Origin: an uncultured Lachnospiraceae bacterium
GTDB taxonomy: Bacteria; Bacillota; Clostridia; Lachnospirales; Lachnospiraceae
Length of the DNA stretch: 8,274 bases
Direction of reading: 5' to 3'
Assembly: GCA_945787485.1 (NCBI GenBank)
Contig: CALZHV010000089.1
Coordinates: forward strand, 1 to 8,274
Each line of letters starts with the position of its first letter. Position 1 is the first letter of the stretch. Shown piece after piece: positions 1-6,247 of the stretch. The position numbers and the translations under genes were made by a program. The notes under the pieces were generated by a model. It was not told the DNA's origin and did no database searches. It worked only from the letters and a program-made list of their open reading frames with translations.

Positions 1-56
1 TGAGAGCAGGAGCAGCCGGAAAGAAAGAGATCGCGGGCTTTTTCTGCGTGGTTCAT
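1..56 (-). CDS. C_GCAxxG_C_C-type cysteine-rich protein, N-terminus only
   Basis: The minus strand opens at an ATG (54-56) behind a strong AGGAGG (64-69) at normal spacing. It reads MNHAEKARDLFLSGCSCS followed by CA, probably the start of a glutamine codon, and then leaves the window. The pattern MN.AEKA.(D/E)LF..G..CSQ is how members of the C_GCAxxG_C_C family begin. These are small (about 130-150 aa) cysteine-rich, probably redox-active or metal-binding proteins of anaerobes with no firmly established biochemistry. Only the first 18 codons are visible, so the diagnostic GCAxxG and later cysteines cannot be checked. Hand-counted G+C over 1-60 is about 53%, against roughly 18-30% in the next 180 bases, so this gene has a different composition from what precedes it. 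The upstream frame is open in phase, but the ribosome binding site and the family-typical N-terminus argue for a start here rather than a fusion. Confidence 0.6.
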   Translation of the reverse strand, partial: MNHAEKARDLFLSGCSCS

Positions 57-521
57 GAAGGTGACCTCCTTAGTAGAATATTCATATTTTGCAATATCTG
101 AATCTGCTGAATTTTTTACAATTGTAAAAGAAACACTACTTTTATATTTATTTTGACTATTAGAATTACTAATTGTTACACTTGGAGTTTTTGGATTTGT
201 TGTATCAATAACATAATCTGATTCGGTTAATTGAGTATCATCTGTAATTAAAACATTCTGATAATTATCTGTAATATATTGGGCCCCTGTAATACAATTA
301 TCACTATATGATATGTTACCATTAAGACCTTCTATTACAGTTCCTTTAAAAGTAATTGTATTTGAAGTTGACCTTTCAAGATTTAATTCAAAAACTGTAG
401 AATCTACTTGTAATTTTAATTTAGGACTTCCTTGCACAAGAATTGATTCTGTAAATGTAGCAGTTGCAGTTACTGTTTCACCAGCTTTTAAAGCTACTTT
501 TTTTATAAGCGAATATCGATA
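57..521 (-). pseudogene. Headless fragment of an Ig-like surface/adhesin protein
   Basis: Between the YjfB stop and the cysteine-rich gene, the minus strand holds about 155 codons without a stop (open from 521 down to 57; the stop above is at 522-524). It has no ATG or TTG codon, and its single GTG (435-437) has no ribosome binding site. The translation includes KAGETVTATATFTE, QGSPKLKLQVDSTVFELN, DTTNPKTPSVTIS, YKSSVSFTI and DIAKYEYST. This is the style of Ig-like repeat domains in large secreted or surface proteins of Gram-positive bacteria: beta-strand alternation, rich in T, S and N, with a 'D-T-T-N-P' interdomain linker. The domain-like text seems to begin near 503 and to stop after KYEYST near 75. 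It is therefore cut at both ends, with no signal peptide and no anchor. It is very AT-rich. It is read as a gene remnant or an inserted or misjoined fragment. Expression as a protein is not supported. The family assignment rests on pattern recognition only. Confidence 0.5.
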
Positions 522-691
522 TTAGAACCGATGTTAGGATTAACAGACTGCTCCATCATTTGTGTAATCATGGCACCTGTAGTTTCTACTGTGTCAAGAG
601 ATTTCTTTAATATTGAAAAATCTATCGGAGTCATACTTTCTGTTCCGCTAACCATAATATTAGATCCGCCTGAAAGTGAAGTAATGTCCAT
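503..691 (-). CDS. yjfB: YjfB-family putative motility protein
   Basis: This is a 62-aa protein starting with ATG at 689-691 and preceded on the minus strand by AAAGGAG at a spacing of about 9 bases. It begins MDITSLSG, has a central helical segment FSILKKSLDTVETTGAMITQ (about residues 25-44), and ends NPNIGSNIDIRL. The MDI start, the (I/L)KKxxDT helix and the closing N-P-x-(I/L)-G-x-N-I-D-I-(R/K)-(L/V) are the hallmarks of the small YjfB family, annotated as putative motility proteins and found in flagellated Firmicutes. The molecular role is not known. Length is typical and the C-terminus looks complete. No transmembrane segment or signal peptide is visible. It is transcribed divergently from hpf, with its own promoter about 30 bp upstream. 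In B. subtilis the hpf-secA-prfB block is next to flagellar genes, so a motility gene here fits. The antisense open frame on the plus strand (531-731) is a shadow. Confidence 0.78.
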   Translation of the reverse strand: MDITSLSGGSNIMVSGTESMTPIDFSILKKSLDTVETTGAMITQMMEQSVNPNIGSNIDIRL

Positions 692-722
692 ATATATTCA
701 CTCCTTTAGCATTTATAACCTA

Positions 723-751
723 ATTATATAGTAAACAAAATAACTATTCAA
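723..751 (-). promoter_or_regulatory. Sigma-A-type promoter for the YjfB-like gene
   Basis: On the minus strand, TTGAAT (751-746) is separated by exactly 17 bases from a perfect TATAAT (728-723). Transcription would start about 20-30 bases before the YjfB-like ATG. The match to the vegetative sigma-A consensus is good. No sigma-D flagellar promoter (TAAA-N15-GCCGATAA) is visible, which is notable for a presumed motility gene. Confidence 0.6.
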
Positions 752-943
752 TGATTTTTTTTAAATTAGATAACAAAACAGATGAAAATATTTTTACAGC
801 AATAATCAGATAACAATAATTTGACAACACCTGTGTTCATCTATGGGAGTAATGAAAATGGCAATGTACAGTTTACATTATTCGTTAATTTGTGCATTAT
901 GTCCGTATTTTAAAATTATGTGGAAAAAAAATAGTGAATATGT
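752..943. other. Divergent intergenic region between the YjfB-like gene and hpf
   Basis: The gap between the two start codons (692-1005) is about 314 bp, AT-rich, and contains no credible gene. It holds outward-facing promoters at both ends. In between is a run of T (about 754-762), a repeated AGATAACAA word (768-776, 809-817 approximately) and an imperfect symmetrical AACACCTGTGTT (826-837). There is also an inverted repeat AATGTA-N5-TACATT (863-879), 42 bp upstream of the hpf -35 region. The last could be an operator, but no regulator family is recognised for it. Confidence 0.35.
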
Positions 944-949
944 TATAAT
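921..949 (+). promoter_or_regulatory. hpf promoter, extended -10
   Basis: TGGAAA (921-926) lies 17 bases before a perfect TATAAT (944-949). A TG one base upstream (941-942) gives an extended -10, TGTTATAAT, which offsets the mediocre -35. The predicted start of transcription is near 956, giving a leader of about 50 bases before the hpf ATG. Confidence 0.65.
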
Positions 950-1005
950 AGCTTCAATAATTCATTTCCTGGAATTATTAGTTTGACTATAAAGGAGTGG
1001 GGCAC

Positions 1006-1536
1006 ATGAATTACATTATTAGTGGTAAAAATATCGAGGTTACTGAAGGACTTAAGGAAGCCGTATATGACAAGCTTGGCAGACTTGAAAAATTTTTCGC
1101 GGAAGACGCAGATGTTCAGATAACATTCTCAGTAGAAAAAGAAAGACAAAAAATCGAAGTTACGATCCCGATGAAGGGGCATATTATAAGAGCAGAGCAG
1201 TCTAGTGAAGATATGTATGTTTCTATTGATATGGTAGTAGAAGTAATTGAAAGACAGGTAACAAGATATAAGAAAAAAATTGTGGATAAAGAGCAGAATG
1301 CAGGATTTATCCAAAGTGATTTCTTTAATACAGATGACATCGAGGACGATGAAGAGGTGGAAATTATTAAGAGCAAGAGATTTGCTGTAAAACCTATGTA
1401 TCCGGAAGATGCATGTGTACAGATGGAATTATTGGGACATAACTTCTTTGTATTCAGAAATGCAGAAACTGACGAAGTTAATGTTGTTTATAAGAGAAAA
1501 GGAAATACATACGGTTTAATAGAACCTGAATTTTAG
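1006..1536 (+). CDS. hpf: Long-form ribosome hibernation promoting factor (HPF)
   Basis: This 176-aa protein acts in the cytoplasm. It binds the 30S decoding region and pairs ribosomes into inactive 100S dimers in stationary phase or stress. Residues 1-100 are the S30AE/YfiA-like ribosome-binding domain (MNYIISGKNIEVTEGLKEAV at the start). Residues about 100-120 form an acidic linker (TDDIEDDEEVE). Residues about 122-176 are the C-terminal dimerisation domain that marks the long form, with MELLGHNFFVF, VVYKRKGNTYGLIEPEF and the expected spacing. ATG 1006 is preferred over an in-frame GTG at 997 because AAAGGAG (991-997) sits 8 bases before the ATG and overlaps the GTG. The gene is monocistronic by appearance, with its own promoter and a strong terminator before secA. 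In B. subtilis the same gene (hpf/yvyD) also lies directly upstream of secA and prfB. The stop is UAG. No anomaly is seen. Confidence 0.95.
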   Translation: MNYIISGKNIEVTEGLKEAVYDKLGRLEKFFAEDADVQITFSVEKERQKIEVTIPMKGHIIRAEQSSEDMYVSIDMVVEVIERQVTRYKKKIVDKEQNAGFIQSDFFNTDDIEDDEEVEIIKSKRFAVKPMYPEDACVQMELLGHNFFVFRNAETDEVNVVYKRKGNTYGLIEPEF

Positions 1537-1549
1537 AGTTAATTAACAA

Positions 1550-1629
1550 AATAAAGAGCACCGGCTGATGTGATATTTTACCTGTCTGCCTGACAGGGGG
1601 CATATCATTGCTGGTGCTCTTTATTTTTC
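1550..1629 (+). terminator. Long nested intrinsic terminator after hpf
   Basis: A 16-bp arm (1550-1565) pairs with 1610-1625 with a single G-U wobble, followed by a T-rich run (TTATTTTT, 1621-1628). Inside the loop are two further helices: TGATAT (1571-1576) with ATATCA (1602-1607), and CCTGTC (1581-1586) with GACAGG (1592-1597) around a 5-base loop. The whole is a rod of about 76 nt, long for a simple terminator. The A-rich left flank would make it work in the reverse direction too, though no convergent gene uses it. Confidence 0.85.
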
Positions 1630-1653
1630 TATATTTTGAATAAAAGAAAAATG

Positions 1654-1682
1654 TTGCGTATGTTTCTCAATAATGTTATATT
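1654..1682 (+). promoter_or_regulatory. secA promoter, extended -10
   Basis: TTGCGT (1654-1659) and TATATT (1677-1682) are 17 bases apart, with TG at 1674-1675 forming an extended -10 like the one at hpf. Transcription from about 1689 would give a leader of about 100 nt before the secA ATG. The leader contains no obvious arrest-peptide frame of the SecM/VemP kind with its own ribosome binding site. Confidence 0.5.
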
Positions 1683-1788
1683 AAACTTTATGATGTGATA
1701 AGTGTTTCAAAAAATAAGTATGTCGGTATTTGTTTTTTGGAATTCATATATAAAAAAGAGTAATGATTGGTTACAGATGGAGGTTAAT

Positions 1789-4362
1789 ATGGGTCTGTTT
1801 GAAAAGGTATTTGGAACACATAGTGAGAAAGAGTTAAAGAAAATATACCCAATTGTTGATAAAATTGAAGCCTTAGATGAAAGTATGCAGGCACTTAGTG
1901 ACGAACAGTTAAAGGCTAAAACAGATGAATTCAAAAAGCGTCTTGCTGAAGGGGAAACATTAGATGACCTTTTGGTAGAGGCGTTTGCAGTAGTTAGAGA
2001 GGCTGCGTACAGAGTACTCGGCATGAAACATTACAGAGTACAGCTTATAGGTGGCATATTGCTACATCAGGGACGTATACCTGAAATGAGAACAGGTGAA
2101 GGAAAAACACTTGTGTCTACGCTTCCTGCATATCTTAATGCGCTTGAAGGAAAAGGTGTGCATGTCGTTACAGTAAATGATTACCTTGCAAAACGTGATG
2201 CTGAATGGATGGGACAGGTTCATGAGTTTCTCGGATTGAAGGTAGGTGTAATATTAAACAGTTATAAGAACGATGAAAGAAGAGCTGCATATAATTGTGA
2301 TATTACATATGTTACAAATAATGAGCTTGGATTTGATTACCTTAGAGATAACATGGTTATTTATAAGGAACAGCTTGTACAAAGAGAACTGAATTATGCA
2401 ATCGTCGATGAGGTCGACTCCGTTCTTATTGATGAGGCGAGAACGCCACTTATTATTTCGGGACAGAGCGGAAAATCTACAGATCTTTACAAGATGTGTA
2501 ATTATCTTGCTTCAAGAATGAAGAGAGGTACAGCATCACTTGAGCTCAGCAAGATGGATGCAATTATGGGAACTGAGATGGAAGAAGATGGCGATTATCT
2601 TGTTGATGAGAAGGACAAGCAGGTTGTTCTTACAGCACAGGGTGTAAAAGAGGTTGAGCAGTTCTTCCATATTGAAAACTTTTCTGATGCTGAAAATATA
2701 GATATTCAACATAATATGATTATGGCTCTTAGAGCACACTCACTCATGTTCAGAGACAAAGATTACGTTGTGAATAACGATGAAGTACTTATTGTAGATG
2801 AATTTACAGGACGTATAATGCCTGGAAGACGTTTTTCTGACGGACTTCATCAGGCGATAGAGGCAAAAGAAAATGTAAAAGTCAAGAGAGAAAGCAGAAC
2901 TCTTGCAACAATAACATTCCAGAACTTCTTTAACAAATATAAGAAAAAAGCAGGTATGACAGGTACAGCTCTCACAGAGGAAAATGAATTCCGTGAGATT
3001 TACGGTATGGACGTTGTTGAAGTTCCGACAAATCTCCCGGTACAAAGAATTGATCATCAGGATTCGGTATTCAAAACGAAACGTGAGAAATTAAATGCAA
3101 TAGTAGCAGCGGTTGAGGAAGCTCATGCAAAAGGACAGCCGGTACTTGTTGGTACCATTACAATCGATTCATCAGAGGAGTTGTCACGTATGCTTTCTAA
3201 GAAGGGTATTCAGCATAAAGTCCTCAATGCCAAGTTCCATGAGATGGAAGCTGAAATCGTTGCGGAGGCAGGTCAGATGGGTGCCGTAACAATTGCTACC
3301 AATATGGCAGGACGTGGTACAGATATTAAGCTCGGTGAAGGCGTTGCTGAAATAGGAGGTCTTAAGATAATCGGAACAGAGCGTCATGAATCAAGACGTA
3401 TTGATAATCAGTTAAGAGGTCGTGCCGGTAGACAGGGTGATCCGGGTGAATCTAAATTCTATTTATCACTTGACGATGAACTTATGAGACTCTTTGGCTC
3501 AGAGAAGGTTAAATCTGTATATGAAGCATTGAATGTTCCTGAGGGTGAAGAGATTCAGCATAAGACAATAACAAGCTTTATAGAGAAGGCTCAAAAGAAG
3601 ATTGAGTCAAATAACTTTGCAATAAGAAGAAATCTTCTTGAGTACGACCAGGTAAATAATGATCAAAGAGAAGTAATATATGCAGAACGTAGACGTGTAC
3701 TTGACGGGGAAAACATGAGAGATGTTATCTTAAAAATGGTACAGGATACAGTAGAATCATACGTAAATAAAACTTGTTCATCAGATCTTGAGGTTGAAAG
3801 CTGGGAAATAGGTGAACTAAATGCATTGCTTTGCCCGATTGTTCCATTTGGTAAAATTGAACTTACTGAGGAAGAAAAGAAATCAGGCAATGTAAAGAAA
3901 TTTATTCAGAGACTTAAGGAAGAGGCTACGAAGCTTTACGAAGAAAAAGAAGCCGAATTCCCTGAGATCGAAACAATGAGAGAAATTGAGCGAGTTATTC
4001 TCCTCAAGGTTATCGATAAAAAATGGATGGCACATATTGACGACATGGTACAGTTAAGACAGGGTATCGGATTACAGTCATATGGTAGTAAGGATCCGCT
4101 TGTAGAATATAAGTTTATCGGTTTTGATATGTTTAATGCAATGACTGATTCTATTAGAGAAGATACAGTCAGAATGATTTTACATGTTAAGATTGAAGAA
4201 AAGGTTGAAAGAGAAGAGGTTGCAAAGGTAACAGGAACCAACAGAGATGATTCTGCAAAGAAAGGTCCTATAAAGAGAGAAAGTGCAAAAATCGGAAGAA
4301 ACGATCCATGTCCATGCGGAAGTGGCAAAAAATATAAGATGTGTTGTGGACAGAATGCTTAA
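1789..4362 (+). CDS. secA: Protein translocase ATPase SecA
   Basis: SecA is the motor that drives unfolded preproteins through the SecYEG channel. It cycles between cytoplasm and membrane and hydrolyses ATP. The protein has 857 aa, close to the usual 840-900. Visible motifs in order: Walker A MRTGEGKT (100-107); Walker B-type DEVDSVLIDEA (207-217) within NBD1; GRIMPGRRFSDGLHQA and AGMTGTA in the region after the preprotein cross-linking domain; NMAGRGTD (505-512); and QLRGRAGRQGD (541-551) in NBD2. A C-terminal zinc/SecB-binding tail NDPCPCGSGKKYKMCCG (838-854) has Cys 841, 843, 852 and 853. The fourth ligand is Cys rather than the His of E. coli, a common variant. ATG 1789 is chosen because GGAGG (1779-1783) precedes it by 5 bases. 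The frame stays open back to a GTG at 1702, but there is no ribosome binding site there and the extra 29 residues are not SecA-like. prfB follows after 67 bp without a clear terminator, so co-transcription is likely. Confidence 0.98.
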   Translation: MGLFEKVFGTHSEKELKKIYPIVDKIEALDESMQALSDEQLKAKTDEFKKRLAEGETLDDLLVEAFAVVREAAYRVLGMKHYRVQLIGGILLHQGRIPEMRTGEGKTLVSTLPAYLNALEGKGVHVVTVNDYLAKRDAEWMGQVHEFLGLKVGVILNSYKNDERRAAYNCDITYVTNNELGFDYLRDNMVIYKEQLVQRELNYAIVDEVDSVLIDEARTPLIISGQSGKSTDLYKMCNYLASRMKRGTASLELSKMDAIMGTEMEEDGDYLVDEKDKQVVLTAQGVKEVEQFFHIENFSDAENIDIQHNMIMALRAHSLMFRDKDYVVNNDEVLIVDEFTGRIMPGRRFSDGLHQAIEAKENVKVKRESRTLATITFQNFFNKYKKKAGMTGTALTEENEFREIYGMDVVEVPTNLPVQRIDHQDSVFKTKREKLNAIVAAVEEAHAKGQPVLVGTITIDSSEELSRMLSKKGIQHKVLNAKFHEMEAEIVAEAGQMGAVTIATNMAGRGTDIKLGEGVAEIGGLKIIGTERHESRRIDNQLRGRAGRQGDPGESKFYLSLDDELMRLFGSEKVKSVYEALNVPEGEEIQHKTITSFIEKAQKKIESNNFAIRRNLLEYDQVNNDQREVIYAERRRVLDGENMRDVILKMVQDTVESYVNKTCSSDLEVESWEIGELNALLCPIVPFGKIELTEEEKKSGNVKKFIQRLKEEATKLYEEKEAEFPEIETMREIERVILLKVIDKKWMAHIDDMVQLRQGIGLQSYGSKDPLVEYKFIGFDMFNAMTDSIREDTVRMILHVKIEEKVEREEVAKVTGTNRDDSAKKGPIKRESAKIGRNDPCPCGSGKKYKMCCGQNA

Positions 4363-4429
4363 TTTATCTTGTGGGTATATTTATTAGAAAATGATTTTAT
4401 CATTTTGATAATAACAGGTGGTGATATAA

Positions 4430-5552
4430 GTGGTTGAACTTGATTCATACAAGTTTATGTTAAAAGAATATAAGGCACCTCTTGACGAAGTGAGGGATTC
4501 ACTTTGACATCTCTAACAATGAGATAAGAGTCAGCGAACTTGAAGCTAAACTTGAATCTCCGGGATTTTGGGATAAGGTCGAGGAAAGTCAGGCTGTAAT
4601 GAAAGAGCTCAAGAACCTGAAAGAAATGCTTGATAATTTTTCACAACTTGAAAGTGATTATCAGGATATTGAAACAATGATAGAAATGGCTGAGGAAGAA
4701 AACGATGCTTCACTTGTATCTGAAATAGAGCAAATGAGTGAAGCGTTTAAACAGGCATTTGAAACATATCGAATACAAGTATTGCTTTCGGGTGAATTTG
4801 ATGCAAACAATGCGGTACTTACTTTACACGCAGGAACAGGTGGAACTGAGGCATGCGATTGGGTAAACATGCTGTACAGAATGTACACAAGATGGGCAAC
4901 GTCAAAAGGTTATGATATAGAAGTTCTTGATTATCTCGATGGTGAGGAAGCAGGTATTAAATCCGTGACATTTCAGGTGAACGGCATAAATGCATATGGG
5001 TATTTAAAGTCAGAAAAAGGTGTTCACAGACTGGTAAGAATTTCACCCTTTAATGCGGCAGGAAAAAGGCAGACATCCTTTGCTTCACTCGATGTTATGC
5101 CTGAGTTAGATGATAATATTACTGTTGAAATAAATGACGATGACTTAAGAATTGACACTTACAGAGCAAGTGGTGCAGGCGGTCAGCATATAAATAAAAC
5201 GTCATCAGCGGTCAGAATAACACATATTCCAACGGGGATAGTTGTTCAATGTCAGAATGAGAGATCACAGCACAGTAATAAAGATAAAGCCATGAAGATG
5301 CTTTCTGCAAAGCTTTATATGATAAAACAACAGGAAAATCAGGAAAAGCTTTCGGATATAAGAGGTGAAGTGTTAGATAACGGATGGGGAAGTCAGATTC
5401 GTTCTTATGTACTTCAACCATATACGATGGTAAAAGATCACAGAACAAACTGTGAAATTGGAAATGCGCAGGCGGTTTTAGATGGTGAGCTTGATCCTTT
5501 TATTAATGCTTATTTAAAATGGATTAATTCAAAAGGTGAAACGGAGGAATAA
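4430..5552 (+). CDS. prfB: Peptide chain release factor 2, with programmed +1 frameshift
   Basis: RF2 recognises UGA and UAA and triggers peptide release. Translation starts at GTG 4430, 6 bases after AGGTGGTG (4416-4423). Codons 1-25 read VVELDSYKFMLKEYKAPLDE and then VRDSL, a typical RF2 start, to an in-frame UGA (4505-4507). Skipping the T at 4505 resumes at GAC 4506 (DISNNEIRVSELEAKLESPG) and continues to TAA at 5550-5552. The joined product is 373 aa, near the usual 365-370. The stop-recognition tripeptide SPF falls at residues 205-207 and the hydrolysis motif GGQ at 250-252, the same numbers as in E. coli RF2. Without recoding, a gene finder would report only a truncated frame from an internal ATG such as 4599. 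The gene probably shares a transcript with secA upstream. Its stop overlaps the next start codon. RF2 level is expected to regulate itself: scarce RF2 favours the shift. Confidence 0.97.
4493..4508 (+). promoter_or_regulatory. prfB +1 recoding site
   Basis: The 16 bases AGGGATTCACTTTGAC have the same layout and length as the E. coli site AGGGGGTATCTTTGAC. There is an internal Shine-Dalgarno-like AGGG (4493-4496), the slippery CTT (4502-4504), then TGA C (4505-4508), the weak UGA context. The shift of the CUU-bound tRNA by one base puts GAC in frame. The SD-like element is shorter (AGGG, not AGGGGG) than in E. coli. Confidence 0.95.
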
Positions 5553-6184
5553 TGCAAATGTCAGAGATAAAGTATATTGTATTTACATTAGGTGACCAGA
5601 GGTATTGTACCAAGCTTGATAAGATAAAGGGAATAGAACAGGATTATGTTATTGTTCCGGTTCCGGCAGGTGCTGAAAATATAAAGGGAATAATTCATCT
5701 TAGAGAAGAAGTAATCCCAATTTACGATATAAAACAAAAATTCAATATGGATGATTGTAATGATGGGGATAAGCAGATTCTTGTTGCGGAAACCCACGAC
5801 ATGAAGATAGGAATAGAAGTTGATTCTGTTCTGGCAATAGTGTCTGTTGATGAAAAAGATATTAAACCGACTCCTAAAGTTGTTATGGGAGACGAAACGG
5901 GGTATCTTGACGGGGTTGTAAAAATAGATAACGTTGGAAATTTCAATGCAAAAGCGGACATTGTGCTTAGCATTGGAATTGATACAATTATGTCTGAAGA
6001 GGAATTTGAAGCTGTAATCGATTCTTTAGATAATTCAGGTGAGGATTTAGAAACAGAGGAAGAGGCTGTTTCTGATGAAGCAATGTTTGAAGAAACAGAT
6101 GAAGAAAGCATTTCTGATGAAACAGATGAAGAAGAAACCGATGATGATGGTTTTGAATATGTTGTGGAACCTGAAGAGGATTAA
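5552..6184 (+). CDS. cheW: CheW-domain chemotaxis adaptor with acidic C-terminal tail
   Basis: This is a 210-aa cytoplasmic protein. Residues about 5-145 match a CheW-like domain: YIVFTLGDQRYCTKLDKIKG at the start, VPVPAGAENIKGIIHLREEV (36-55) with the conserved IKG-x-I-x-LR motif, then IPIYDIKQKF, and a second half ending in GVVKIDNVGN and DIVLSIGID. CheW proteins couple chemoreceptors to the CheA kinase. Residues 148-210 form a tail in which about half the residues are Asp or Glu (33 of 63 by hand count) and none is Lys, Arg or His. It carries short repeats (SDEA/SDET, ETDEE) and is probably disordered. Ordinary CheW is about 150-170 aa and lacks such a tail. The start overlaps the prfB stop (TAATG) behind GGAGG 5543-5547. 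A second in-frame ATG at 5558 is an alternative, as the spacings are 4 and 10 bases. Translational coupling to prfB is likely. No CheV-type receiver domain is present. Confidence 0.85.
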   Translation: MQMSEIKYIVFTLGDQRYCTKLDKIKGIEQDYVIVPVPAGAENIKGIIHLREEVIPIYDIKQKFNMDDCNDGDKQILVAETHDMKIGIEVDSVLAIVSVDEKDIKPTPKVVMGDETGYLDGVVKIDNVGNFNAKADIVLSIGIDTIMSEEEFEAVIDSLDNSGEDLETEEEAVSDEAMFEETDEESISDETDEEETDDDGFEYVVEPEED

Positions 6185-6197
6185 AAATAATAATAGT

Positions 6198-6215
6198 TTT
6201 ACCTATGCAGGTAAA
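6198..6215. repeat. Short inverted repeat before hom
   Basis: TTTACC-TATGCA-GGTAAA forms 6-bp arms around a 6-base centre in the 63-bp gap between the CheW gene and hom. No T-run follows, so it is not a terminator. It could be an operator or chance. No recognised regulator site matches it. Confidence 0.25.
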
Positions 6216-6247
6216 TGATAAAGATAAAATTAAGGGAGATAGTAACA

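Noticed and set aside
313..731. Plus-strand open frames 313-525 and 531-731
   Set aside because: They are antisense to the Ig-like fragment and to the YjfB-like gene. Neither has a good ribosome binding site or a protein-like pattern.
821..849. Perfect TTGACA at 821-826 as a second hpf promoter
   Set aside because: No acceptable -10 lies 15-19 bases downstream (TATGGG or TGGGAG only).
997..1005. Upstream GTG start for hpf
   Set aside because: The GTG lies inside the Shine-Dalgarno sequence that serves ATG 1006.
1702..1788. N-terminal 29-codon extension of secA from GTG 1702
   Set aside because: There is no ribosome binding site at the GTG. The residues are unlike SecA, and ATG 1789 has GGAGG and gives the family-typical MGLFEKVFG start.
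2536..3057. Minus-strand open frames inside secA (2536-2739, 2740-3057)
   Set aside because: They are shadows of a strongly conserved plus-strand gene, without their own translation signals.
4388..4406. Hairpin AAAATGAT-TTT-ATCATTTT between secA and prfB as a terminator
   Set aside because: The stem is almost all A-T and no T-run follows beyond the arm itself, so it is too weak to count. secA-prfB co-transcription is the simpler reading.
4599..5552. prfB as a 317-aa protein starting at ATG 4599
   Set aside because: RF2-like sequence continues upstream through the +1 shift to GTG 4430. The internal ATG would remove the N-terminal domain start.
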